IMG/VR virus record: IMGVR_UViG_3300049216_000568
Coordinates: 1-39,733 of that record
DNA: 39,733 nt
Origin: a virus
Reading direction: 5' to 3' (one strand)
Shown here piece after piece: positions 32,479 through 39,226 of this stretch; position 1 is the stretch's first letter; each line of letters begins with the position of its first letter. The notes below the pieces were generated by a model. That model saw only the letters and a program-made list of their open reading frames with translations. It searched no databases and was not told the DNA's origin. The position numbers and the translations under genes were made by a program.

Positions 32479-32817
32479 TCACTCGCCAGCCCAGAAAAGG
32501 CGGAACAAGGTCTTCCGCTCATCGGACGCTGTGAGCGCCTTCAGCACGAACGCCGCCCATTCCGGCTCGCAAGCGTTGTTCAGGATCACCACCGGCACAT
32601 TACGGTGCTCGACACGGTGAGCGAGATCGTTGGCGAACCATAGGAAGCCTTCAGTCTGTTTGATCAGGCGGAAGAACTCCGGCCCGTAGACGATCACGCC
32701 AGACGGGCGATAGCCCGCTAAGCCACCGCCGAAGACCGTGCGGTAATCGTCCTCGCCAACATCACTCTGCGGGTGCAGGGCGCTTGGTTGGCAGATGTGG
32801 AGAAGGCCATCGCTCAC
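32479..32817 (-). CDS. Hypothetical protein, GTG start
   Basis: A 112-aa product starting at GTG 32817, coupled to the preceding gene by GTGA with GGAGG five bases upstream. It contains PSGVIVYGPEFFRLIKQTEGFLWFANDLAHRVEHRNVPVVILNNACEPEWAAFVLKAL, an alpha-beta pattern. No family is recognised. Upstream in-frame sequence looks non-genic and overlaps the neighbour. Confidence 0.55.
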   Translation of the reverse strand: MSDGLLHICQPSALHPQSDVGEDDYRTVFGGGLAGYRPSGVIVYGPEFFRLIKQTEGFLWFANDLAHRVEHRNVPVVILNNACEPEWAAFVLKALTASDERKTLFRLFWAGE

Positions 32818-33107
32818 TTCGCCTCCACCGGCTTGTGCAGCCGCATCTGGTGGACCGTGTAAACGCATCCGCGCGTCGAACCGTCGTTGAGCATCTTCGC
32901 CAGCCGCAGGGCGTGGCCCTTGCTTGGGAAGGTGGTCCGCATGTAGGTCGATGAGCCAGACTTGTTGACCACCTTCCGCATGTTCATCGGCACACCGTTG
33001 CAATAGACGGAGAACACGCCGGGCGCCGACAGGACCTCCATCAGGTGCTCCGCATCCAAATGGATGGTGTCAAAGGTGTCGGGGAGTTGCTTAGCCACGG
33101 CTCCCAC
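32814..33107 (-). CDS. Small RTxFP-motif protein
   Basis: A protein of up to 97 aa (GTG at 33107; a GTG at 33098 is an alternative) with VFSVYCNGVPMNMRKVVNKSGSSTYMRTTFPSKGHALRLAKMLNDG. It is paralogous to the product at 31922-32194, and the YMRTTFP block also recurs in the gp55-like sigma protein (YTRTTFP). It overlaps the upstream gene. Function is unknown; the shared block suggests a small domain used in several proteins of this cluster. A degenerate GTGTAAACGCATC lies at 32857. Confidence 0.6.
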   Translation of the reverse strand: MGAVAKQLPDTFDTIHLDAEHLMEVLSAPGVFSVYCNGVPMNMRKVVNKSGSSTYMRTTFPSKGHALRLAKMLNDGSTRGCVYTVHQMRLHKPVEAK

Positions 33108-33366
33108 CCCGGATCACTTGTGCAAGCCCGTTCACGGCGCCGGTGAGCCTCTTCAGGGTCCACACCACCACGCCGGAGCGCTTGGGCTCATCGACTGAAA
33201 CGAGCGTAGGCGAACCCAAAAAAGGCCGGGGGCCTTCCTTAAAATCTGCAAGGCTCGTGCGGACGGTGGGGTTGCTCATCAAAGCGCGAACAGTCGCGCC
33301 AGAAACGGGAAGCTCTTCACCGCCAATGAGCGTAAGAACTACAGTATTGCTTGTGTTGTTTTCCAT
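33091..33366 (-). CDS. Hypothetical small protein
   Basis: A 91-aa protein starting MENNTSNTVVLTLIGGEELPVSGATVRALM, basic towards the C-terminus (LKRLTGAVNGLAQVIRGGSRG). GGTGA precedes the ATG. It lies 38 nt after the sigma gene and before the RTxFP gene. No recognised domain. Confidence 0.55.
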   Translation of the reverse strand: MENNTSNTVVLTLIGGEELPVSGATVRALMSNPTVRTSLADFKEGPRPFLGSPTLVSVDEPKRSGVVVWTLKRLTGAVNGLAQVIRGGSRG

Positions 33367-33404
33367 TCACCAATAATAACAGAAGCAGTAAAGCTCCGTC
33401 ATTA

Positions 33405-34277
33405 TTAAAGTTTCTTGGACATCGCCGCGCGTTGTGCCAGCATATCATCAGTCTGGCGGGTATAGGACGGCGTGGCTCCCGCCATGATCAGAAGGTCGTC
33501 TCTGATCTTCTGGCCCTTGTTCTCCGTCGCCAACACCCTTCTGAAGCAGTTGGTGATGGTCGCGGTGTAGAACGCGAAAGGGTTGTCCGACTTGGACTCG
33601 TCAAACTGAAGCCCGACCTGTGCCAGTTGCAGCAAAGATGAGGACTGCATCTCGTCATTGTAGGTGTAGCCACGCCAGTTGCCCCGGCGCCCATAGCGCT
33701 CCACCAAAAGCACGAACATCCGGCCCAACTTCTCCGTCATCCTGCCGTGATCCATGGAGAAATGGCCGTTGTCGAAGCCACCGATCCAATGCGAGCGCAA
33801 AACCTCCTGAACGCCCTCCGAGGTCAGGATGAAGTGCTTGTAGGGCGGGAAGGTCGTCCGGGTGTAGCTCTGATCGGTCAACCGGCTCTTGCGAACCCGG
33901 TCAGGGTCCAGCGGAATGTGCTCATAAGTCATAACCCGGACCACGATGGACTCCGGCTTGATGTCCTCAAGCGGAATATTGGGCTTCCCGCGAGGCTTTG
34001 ACTTCTTGATCCGCGCCTCTTCGATCAATTCAGGGGTGATCATCGCCGCCGCCGTCTGCGTGGCGAGCCAATCCTCCATCGAGCCCTTGAACCCATCCTC
34101 CACCGCCAGCTTGTAGTCCGCCTTGGTGTGCTTTGGGCTGATGATCAGGTCATATTCAGCGTGCCAAGGCTCAAGATATGAGTTAAAAGTGTTCTTGGAC
34201 TTCGTAAGCTCTTGCAACAATGAAGCATTGCTTAAGTATTTGGCCGGTTTTGGCTTGGGGACATAAGTGGAAGGCAT
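33405..34277 (-). CDS. T4 gp55-like late-transcription sigma factor, with a large insertion
   Basis: A 290-aa protein. The N-terminus (KPAKYLSNASLLQELTKSK, about 12-29) and the core (about 180-264: GRMFVLLVERYGRRGNWRGY, NDEMQSSSLLQLAQVGLQFD, NPFAFYTATITNCFRRVLAT) match the layout of T4 gp55, the sigma-70-family factor for late promoters: NNKELLQ at the N-terminus and GYTxxWKQEM ... FDETKYKNPHAY ... ACFNAF in the core. T4 gp55 is about 185 aa; here about 140 residues are inserted between the two parts. The insertion includes VRVMTYEHIPLDPDRVRKSRLTDQ and the YTRTTFP block shared with a nearby small protein. No clear clamp-binding tail is seen. The ATG at 34277 is preferred over a GTG just upstream. 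Confidence 0.75.
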   Translation of the reverse strand: MPSTYVPKPKPAKYLSNASLLQELTKSKNTFNSYLEPWHAEYDLIISPKHTKADYKLAVEDGFKGSMEDWLATQTAAAMITPELIEEARIKKSKPRGKPNIPLEDIKPESIVVRVMTYEHIPLDPDRVRKSRLTDQSYTRTTFPPYKHFILTSEGVQEVLRSHWIGGFDNGHFSMDHGRMTEKLGRMFVLLVERYGRRGNWRGYTYNDEMQSSSLLQLAQVGLQFDESKSDNPFAFYTATITNCFRRVLATENKGQKIRDDLLIMAGATPSYTRQTDDMLAQRAAMSKKL

Positions 34278-34285
34278 CACCTATA

Positions 34286-34705
34286 TTAGGTAATAACGGC
34301 AGTATTCGCAATATTATCGGCAACATGCTTACAAGGTCTGCCAGTCTTCTTCTTCGCAGGCAGACCAGCGGCAACCCTCGCCGCCTCTAACGCCTCACGG
34401 CGCTCACGGCGCTGCAAAGCAATCCGTTCGGCATTCTGGTGGTAAAGGGCACGCCTGCGCGTGCGGAGCATCGCGGCGTTCTTCTGATACCACCGCTTCC
34501 GCGTGGCTTTTTGTCCAGCGGTCCTCTGATGCTTGGCGGCAATCTCCTTCGCACGCTCCGGGTTCTCCGCACGGAACTTGGCGTGTGCCAGCCGCGCATA
34601 TTCGCGGTAGCAAACGACGCACCGGTGATCGGAGTGCTTCTCACGAGGCCAGTTCACACCGCTCTCAAGCGGTGTGTCGCACTTGATGCAGAACTTGGTG
34701 GTCAT
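34286..34705 (-). CDS. Zinc-knuckle basic protein related to the HNH N-terminus
   Basis: A 139-aa, very basic protein. The N-terminus has FCIKCDTPLESGVNWPREKHSDHRCVVCYREYARLAHAKFRAENPERAKE, a C-x2-C ... C-x2-C knuckle followed by a long Arg/Lys/Ala-rich helix. The same pattern, ACRTCDVPLVVGDNWNQS ... LCRSCLKLKNQEYAKRDPSKRT, opens the frameshifted HNH gene at 10784. No HNH motif is present here. It is likely a nucleic-acid-binding protein derived from a homing endonuclease. It starts on the TGA of the preceding gene (ATGA-type overlap). Confidence 0.6.
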   Translation of the reverse strand: MTTKFCIKCDTPLESGVNWPREKHSDHRCVVCYREYARLAHAKFRAENPERAKEIAAKHQRTAGQKATRKRWYQKNAAMLRTRRRALYHQNAERIALQRRERREALEAARVAAGLPAKKKTGRPCKHVADNIANTAVIT

Positions 34706-34914
34706 CTCGCGCCACCGTCTTCCGACGACTTTCCGCGCGCCTTGTCACGGCGCAGTTCCCCGAATGTCTTCTTCGGTGGTGCGTAAGAGATAGTAGCGTT
34801 GCTGATCCGTTTGGGGTCGCGCTCCCGAGCGCGGCGATTGCAGTCTTCGCAACGCGCATCAAAGATTGACCAGTGCGGATCATTCTCTGCGGAAATACAG
34901 TCGTTACAGGTCAT
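34702..34914 (-). CDS. Small zinc-knuckle protein
   Basis: A 70-aa protein starting MTCNDCISAENDPHWSIFDARCEDCNRRARERDPKRI, with C-x2-C and C-x2-C pairs likely binding zinc and a charged basic tail. The ATG at 34914 overlaps the previous stop. It is one of a run of four coupled small genes. The function is unknown. Confidence 0.55.
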   Translation of the reverse strand: MTCNDCISAENDPHWSIFDARCEDCNRRARERDPKRISNATISYAPPKKTFGELRRDKARGKSSEDGGAR

Positions 34915-35132
34915 TGTGATCCACCGTCTTCCGACGATCCGCGCGCCCTCCGGCTTTGAGCGGTTGAGCGATTGTTCCTCGCACTGGCTACGCCGATGGG
35001 CTTCCCATCTTCCGAAACGAAGACAAGATCGTGGACTAAGCCACAATCGCAGCACCGCCAGCGTGTGATCACGCCGCTTTCGACTTCAAAGCCTTCGCCG
35101 TCGTAGCGTTGGACATATTTCGCGCGGGTCAT
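34911..35132 (-). CDS. Small Cys-containing protein
   Basis: A 73-aa protein with RWRCCDCGLVHDLVF, a half zinc-ribbon, and an RxRGSSEDGG-type tail similar to that of the next gene (SSEDGG). It is coupled by 4-nt overlaps on both sides. Unknown function. Confidence 0.5.
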   Translation of the reverse strand: MTRAKYVQRYDGEGFEVESGVITRWRCCDCGLVHDLVFVSEDGKPIGVASARNNRSTAQSRRARGSSEDGGSQ

Positions 35133-35506
35133 TGGTCGTCACCACGGTTGGGCGCGGACGGTTCAGAGAGTTCGGCGAGGGCGCGCTTTGCGCGTGGTTG
35201 ATCCCACTTGCCAGCGTTGGCAAAGAAATAAGTGCCGCTTCCGTCTTCGGACTCTCGATAGTCAGGATGTGACTGATCGAACTCCATGTAGAAGCGTTCG
35301 CCATACCATTGGTCGAACCATTCGGAGACGGTCGCGGCAAGCTTGTCGATGTGGATTTCACCCTTGATAGAGACATAGGGGAAATCGAGGCTATCCGGGT
35401 CATCATCCGGCTCAATCAAAACAAGGCGACACATGTTGTCGCGTTGGGCGTTCAAAGCGTCCAAGAGCATGGCGCGGACGGAGGCGAGATCGGGGGCGCC
35501 GGTCAT
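35129..35506 (-). CDS. Hypothetical acidic protein
   Basis: A 125-aa, acidic protein: MTGAPDLASVRAMLLDALNAQRDNMCRLVLIEPDDDPDSLDFPYVSIKGEIHIDKLAATVSEWFDQWYGERF. It is coupled to its neighbours by 4-nt overlaps. No domain recognised. Confidence 0.55.
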   Translation of the reverse strand: MTGAPDLASVRAMLLDALNAQRDNMCRLVLIEPDDDPDSLDFPYVSIKGEIHIDKLAATVSEWFDQWYGERFYMEFDQSHPDYRESEDGSGTYFFANAGKWDQPRAKRALAELSEPSAPNRGDDQ

Positions 35507-35712
35507 TGGCCACCCGCAGACTTCGCCTGCCTGAACGCCGTCTCAGCCGACCTCACAGCCTGTTCAAGTTCAATGAAGGTCTGGTCATCAGTCGGGAGCT
35601 TCGTCCCGCGCTGGTGAACCGTCTGGTTGAAGGCCATGAAATTGGCCCTCGCCGTGATCAAAGCACCTTCAAGAACTTCAAGAGGCGTAAGAGGAATATT
35701 CGGAGTTGTCAT
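35503..35712 (-). CDS. Small helical protein with start codon at the late-promoter +1
   Basis: A 69-aa helical protein: MTTPNIPLTPLEVLEGALITARANFMAFNQTVHQRG ... FIELEQAVRSAETAFRQAKSAGGQ. CATAAATA ends exactly 6 nt before its ATG, so the A of the ATG is at the expected transcription start. It is the first gene of a coupled string running toward the sigma gene. The function is unknown. Confidence 0.6.
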   Translation of the reverse strand: MTTPNIPLTPLEVLEGALITARANFMAFNQTVHQRGTKLPTDDQTFIELEQAVRSAETAFRQAKSAGGQ

Positions 35713-35718
35713 GAATAC

Positions 35719-35726
35719 TATTTATG
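35719..35726 (-). promoter_or_regulatory. T4-late-type promoter CATAAATA, start codon at expected +1
   Basis: CATAAATA on the - strand, one base different from the T4 consensus, with the ATG at 35712 exactly 7 nt on. Confidence 0.65.
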
Positions 35727-35742
35727 CTGTCAGGGGCTTGTA

Positions 35743-36246
35743 TTAAGTCTGTCTGGCGAACTCGCCATAGTATTTCGCAGCCGCCGCCAAGTATGCCGCG
35801 CCAGCTTCTTCAGGCGTATCAAAACGACCAAGAACGCTTTTGGGGTGGCCCGGACCAGCCTGAAGCTGTGCCACATACCGTGTGCGACCATCCTTCAAAC
35901 GACGCACAGTCACGCCCTTCAAGCCCGTTGTGCTGTCTCTACGAAGCTTGCTGTTGCCCATTCTTTGGCTGTCAGTGGCAGGGCGAAGATTGGACAGACG
36001 GTTGTCGGCACGGTTGCCGTTAGTGTGGTTCAAATCGTAAGGAGGCCAGACACCATGCGTGTAGAGCCACGCCAGACGGTGAGCGGAATACTGCCCACCA
36101 AGCACCCGAATCCACACATAGCCCGTGTTGCGAACCGTCCCGGCAGTGTCGCCAGCACGAGCACGCCCCATAGAGACGCGCCAAGTGAATAAGCCAGTTT
36201 CAGCCGAATATTCTAAAATATTTTTGAGTTGCTGTTGAGAGATCAT
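35743..36246 (-). CDS. HNH homing endonuclease with AP2 domain
   Basis: A 167-aa protein with the classic phage HNH/AP2 layout. HRLAWLYTHGVWPPYDLNHTNGNRADNRLSNLRPAT (about residues 60-95) is the HNH_3 core, and TGLKGVTVRRLKDGRTRYVAQ ... SVLGRFDTPEEAGAAYLAAAAKYYGEFAR (about 110-165) is the AP2 DNA-binding domain. The usual Asp of the DH-x-NG motif is Asn here (LNHTNG), which may lower activity. GGAA precedes the ATG at 36246. It is probably a selfish element next to the terminase genes. Confidence 0.85.
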   Translation of the reverse strand: MISQQQLKNILEYSAETGLFTWRVSMGRARAGDTAGTVRNTGYVWIRVLGGQYSAHRLAWLYTHGVWPPYDLNHTNGNRADNRLSNLRPATDSQRMGNSKLRRDSTTGLKGVTVRRLKDGRTRYVAQLQAGPGHPKSVLGRFDTPEEAGAAYLAAAAKYYGEFARQT

Positions 36247-36281
36247 AGTTCCAAAATACTTCAGAGACGAAGTATTTGTCA

Positions 36282-36437
36282 CTATTCATCGAGAAGGCGC
36301 TTGCGGACTTCGATCTTGTCGCGGCGGCGGTAAACCTTCCAGAACTGTTTCTTCTGCTTTTTCTTCGGAGGTCCGCAACACTCGCACCACAGTTTGTAGC
36401 AGGAGAAATATATTGAATATTTGCCGCGACTGTTCAT
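36282..36437 (-). CDS. 51-aa Cys-rich basic protein
   Basis: A short gene encoding 51 aa: MNSRGKYSIYFSCYKLWCEC, then CGPPKKKQKKQFW and a basic helix ending KRLLDE. Cysteines in FSC, WCECC may bind metal; the tail is Lys/Arg-rich. CTAAATA ends 5 nt before its ATG, so it has its own late-type promoter. The stop at 36282 is followed by the HNH gene. The function is unknown, but motif, start and uninterrupted frame support a real gene. Confidence 0.5.
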   Translation of the reverse strand: MNSRGKYSIYFSCYKLWCECCGPPKKKQKKQFWKVYRRRDKIEVRKRLLDE

Positions 36438-36442
36438 GCCAA

Positions 36443-36449
36443 TATTTAG
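36443..36449 (-). promoter_or_regulatory. T4-late-type promoter motif CTAAATA (51-aa gene)
   Basis: In the context GCCCCTAAATATTGG, 5 nt before the ATG at 36437. Confidence 0.5.
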
Positions 36450-37104
36450 GGGCTGTCCGGGGGCGGGCAGTAAATCAAATATTTGGTGGATATTTTAGAG
36501 ATGGTGGCGCGGGCGACGGCGCGATCCGTCCAAAAACCCCTTGGGGGTCTGTTAAGGTTAACGGATGGTTAGGGTTACCTGCCATTAACCATCTACGCGA
36601 CTGTCTCGGCACGGTTTTTGATTCCGACCGCCCAAAACAGGGTCAGGATGGTCAGAAACCATTCGCACCAGAGTTGGGCAGAAAGCCGTTTAAACTCAAT
36701 GGAATGCTTGATGAACAGGTGGGAACCCGTTTTGATTGGGTTTTGATTGTCTGAGGCCATGTTTTAGGCTTGGGTAGCGTGTTCGAGGCCGCCGCACAGC
36801 ATCTTAAAGATGGATGCTGGTGAGCGCTCCCCCTACGCTGCATCGAGCCCTGTTTGGCACGCACATCTCTGGCACAGTGCTCATAAAGCATTGAAAACAT
36901 TGGTGTTGATGGCGGGAAACGGGCCATTTGAAGCTTTATGCGGTAATGGGATACCGTTTGCGAGCCCTTGGTTAACGGTCAGGTAAGGTTAATCGACCGT
37001 TAAGGTTAATGCAAGGCCAAAAGTGACGGTGCGTCAACTTTGTGAATTCGGCTTAGTAGTTTTCCGTAGCTTTGGCGCTATCCATTGGGACCTTGGGTAA
37101 AGAA
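36450..37104 (-). other. Non-coding stretch of 650 bp with small repeats
   Basis: I see no convincing gene. The stretch holds TAAGGTTAA repeats at 36553, 36984 and 37001 (a fourth is at 3555), an inverted repeat GATGGTTA/TAACCATC (36564-36571 with 36586-36593), and a GTTTAAAC at 36688. Open frames here lack a good ribosome binding site and known motifs. A regulatory or replication-related role is possible. Confidence 0.4.
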
Positions 37105-37132
37105 GCCCACCGATGATCCGTCACCGGTGGGC
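37105..37132 (-). terminator. Rho-independent terminator after the large terminase
   Basis: GCCCACCG (37105-37112) pairs with CGGTGGGC (37125-37132). On the - strand TTCTTT follows. It ends the terminase transcript about 85 nt after the stop codon. Confidence 0.65.
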
Positions 37133-37212
37133 CAAAAGTCTTTTAAACTGCATGATCATGGCCCTCTCACAAGCTACATGCAGTCAGTTCATTTGCCTCT
37201 AACCGGCGACAG

Positions 37213-37219
37213 TATTTAC
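37213..37219 (-). promoter_or_regulatory. Late-type motif GTAAATA at the terminase stop
   Basis: In the context AACGGTAAATACTG, overlapping the TAA of the large terminase. The only thing downstream before the terminator is about 80 nt of non-coding sequence, so it would make a short RNA. Confidence 0.35.
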
Positions 37220-38682
37220 CGTTGGTTCAACGATCCACGACTCCATCGTGTCTTCACCCTGATCTTGTTCAGTTCGATCAACGATCCGAACGCCCTGCTT
37301 GAAGCATCCACTTGGTCATCGTGCTTCAAGTTGGGGAAGCCCTTCAGTTCGTCGCGGTATTCCTTGTTCCAAGCGCCTTCCACGAGCTTCACATTGCCAG
37401 CGCCCACCTGTGCCGCATACGGCTTGGCACGGTCGGTCTTTGAACCGCTTTCCGGGGAATGCTCGACAATGAAGCCAGCCAGCGCCAGTGACAGGTCTTT
37501 GGCTTGCCAGATGCCAGCCTGACCCGGATCGCGTGGGAAGGCTATGATGGTGCCAAGGCCATCGTTGTGCGCGGTGTTGATGACCAGTTGGCGAACTTCG
37601 GTCGGATCGCCTTTGAGCCTGATGACATCTTCCACGACAAACTCACCAGACGGCAGGCGAGCCATAAGCACGCCAACGGTGTAGTCGGAGCCGAACTTCT
37701 TGGTGGCTGCAAAGTCCCATGCACGCACACGCTTGATCGGCGTGGGGCACGCCGGGATGGGCTTGATGAGATCGGGTTTAAACAGGATGCCGCCAGCGGG
37801 GAGCGGGTTGGCCTGATAGAGGGCTTGGAAGTGCGCTTCTGAGCCTTTGCGCTTGTTGTCGATGAAGCTTTGGTCGTGATACTTCGGCCAAAGCAGGGTG
37901 CCACTATTGGCCTTGCGTCCCAAGCCATACGGGAACTCCGGTTCGTCGTAGTCGTGCTCCCACACCGCAGGCATGGACAGGAAGAACCATTCGTCTCCAC
38001 CGGGTTTGGCGGCTTCGTCTCTGATCTTTCCGAGAAGGTCTGACTGGTGCCATCGGGTGCCGATCACTACCATCCGACTGTCGGGGGTCATGCGGCCTTT
38101 CAGGTCCACATCGAACCAGTCCCAAGTCTTGTTCTGCATCAACTCCGAGTAAGCGTCGTCAATACCGCCTACAGCGTCGTCCACGACCGCAAGATCACAA
38201 CGGAAGCCTTGGATGGCTGTGCCGGTTGAGGCGGCAAGCAGGGATGATCCGTTGGAGCACGCCCACATCTCCTTGCTGTCGTTGACGGGTGCGTTGCCAA
38301 GCTCCCGCGAGTAGGCGCGCACCAGCGTTTGGATGTCGTTGCTGTGTCGCAGCGACAGGTTCTTGGACGAAGACGAGACGATGACATTTGTCTTCGGATA
38401 CTTGGACATGAACTGTGCGGGGAATATCTTCGCCGCGTAGGTGCTCTTGGCGCTACCGGGTGGGAACTCAAGCCCAAGGTTCTTGATCCTGCCTTCGGCA
38501 ACCTCGTTCAGCCAATAAAGGATGATCCTGTGGTGTGCCGCTGGCGTTGGGTCTTCATGTGGCTTGACGAAATCCTTGGAGACATTTTCGGCCCAATACT
38601 CAAGTTCATCGGACATTCGCTCCGTGTGGAGTAGTTCTTCAAGGAGGGCCTTCTTCTTACTCTGTTGATTGTTCAGGCTCAT
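37216..38682 (-). CDS. terL: Terminase large subunit
   Basis: A 488-aa packaging ATPase and nuclease. Walker A is FPPGSAKST (about residues 73-81). The Walker B region LAVVDDAVGG (about 164-173) has the catalytic acid. The RNase-H-like nuclease follows: AWDFAATKKFGSDYTVGVLMAR (about 340) and KHDDQVDASSRAF (about 460), holding the acidic metal ligands. The ATG at 38682 overlaps the small subunit gene by 26 nt and is preferred over a TTG upstream. A GTTTAAAC at 37776 is read as Phe-Lys. Confidence 0.9.
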   Translation of the reverse strand: MSLNNQQSKKKALLEELLHTERMSDELEYWAENVSKDFVKPHEDPTPAAHHRIILYWLNEVAEGRIKNLGLEFPPGSAKSTYAAKIFPAQFMSKYPKTNVIVSSSSKNLSLRHSNDIQTLVRAYSRELGNAPVNDSKEMWACSNGSSLLAASTGTAIQGFRCDLAVVDDAVGGIDDAYSELMQNKTWDWFDVDLKGRMTPDSRMVVIGTRWHQSDLLGKIRDEAAKPGGDEWFFLSMPAVWEHDYDEPEFPYGLGRKANSGTLLWPKYHDQSFIDNKRKGSEAHFQALYQANPLPAGGILFKPDLIKPIPACPTPIKRVRAWDFAATKKFGSDYTVGVLMARLPSGEFVVEDVIRLKGDPTEVRQLVINTAHNDGLGTIIAFPRDPGQAGIWQAKDLSLALAGFIVEHSPESGSKTDRAKPYAAQVGAGNVKLVEGAWNKEYRDELKGFPNLKHDDQVDASSRAFGSLIELNKIRVKTRWSRGSLNQR

Positions 38683-39031
38683 TCTTACTTCGCAAGTCCG
38701 CAAGTTGTGCGAGGATTTGCGCTTTCGTCAGGGTTTGGGGCTTCTCCACATCAGCGTTGGTCTGAACGATGTTCTGAAGGCGTGGGTGAATGAAGGACGC
38801 AGCCGCTTGAGCGTGCTTGGCCGCCATCTCAAGTCCAGCCTCAGTCCCTTTGGCGAGGTTGGCTTTCATGGCAAGTAGAAGGACATCCAATGGTGTCATG
38901 CTGTTGACATCGTCATTGAACAGCAAGGACAGCTTGTGTTGGTTTGCTTCCAACTGTGCGGCTGCGTCTTCTTTTTGCTTGCTCGATCCCGGTTTGCGGC
39001 CCGATCCGGGGCGATAGCCACCTCGTGCCAT
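38657..39031 (-). CDS. terS: Terminase small subunit
   Basis: A 124-aa protein: MARGGYRPGSGRKPGSSKQKEDAAAQLEANQHKLSLLFNDD, a DNA-binding-like basic Gly/Arg N-terminus seen in small terminases and related DUF5681 proteins, then helices MTPLDVLLLAMKANLAK and AAKHAQAAASFIHPRLQ. The ATG at 39031 is chosen over a GTG at 39046; GGAG lies 9 nt upstream. A GTTTAAAC site (39034-39041) sits between that ribosome binding site and the start codon. Confidence 0.8.
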   Translation of the reverse strand: MARGGYRPGSGRKPGSSKQKEDAAAQLEANQHKLSLLFNDDVNSMTPLDVLLLAMKANLAKGTEAGLEMAAKHAQAAASFIHPRLQNIVQTNADVEKPQTLTKAQILAQLADLRSKNEPEQSTE

Positions 39032-39033
39032 GT

Positions 39034-39082
39034 GTTTAAACTCCACTATGGTTGTCGAGCTATTTATGGGGAGAGTTTAAAC
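39034..39082 (-). promoter_or_regulatory. Terminase promoter CATAAATA bracketed by two GTTTAAAC sites
   Basis: A late-type -10 motif CATAAATA (39061-39068) lies between GTTTAAAC sites at 39034-39041 and 39075-39082, 41 bp centre to centre, similar to early promoter P2. The first site also covers the small terminase's translation initiation region. Confidence 0.65.
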
Positions 39083-39166
39083 GCAGAACGCCGCCCCACT
39101 TTTCAGCGAGGCGGCGAACCACAAGCAACACATTTCAGGAGAATCGGATAACCACACCCGACAAGT

Positions 39167-39174
39167 TATTTATA
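39167..39174 (-). promoter_or_regulatory. Perfect T4 late -10 motif TATAAATA
   Basis: TATAAATA on the - strand in an AT-rich non-coding region about 140 nt upstream of the terminase small-subunit start. No other gene lies between, so it is probably a second terminase promoter. Confidence 0.55.
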
Positions 39175-39226
39175 ATTCAAGTAGAGCAAGGGTGCAATAT
39201 TGGCAAATGGCCCTAAAATACCGCCC

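Noticed and set aside
32818-33003. N-terminal extension of the 32479-32817 gene
   Set aside because: The extension overlaps the coupled upstream gene and has unlikely sequence; the GTG at 32817 has GGAGG and a GTGA overlap.
36652-36927. A 91-codon - strand frame after the terminase genes
   Set aside because: Composition (Ser, Pro, Cys rich) is unlike the neighbours, no late motif or ribosome binding site stands before it, and it overlaps the repeat-bearing non-coding stretch.
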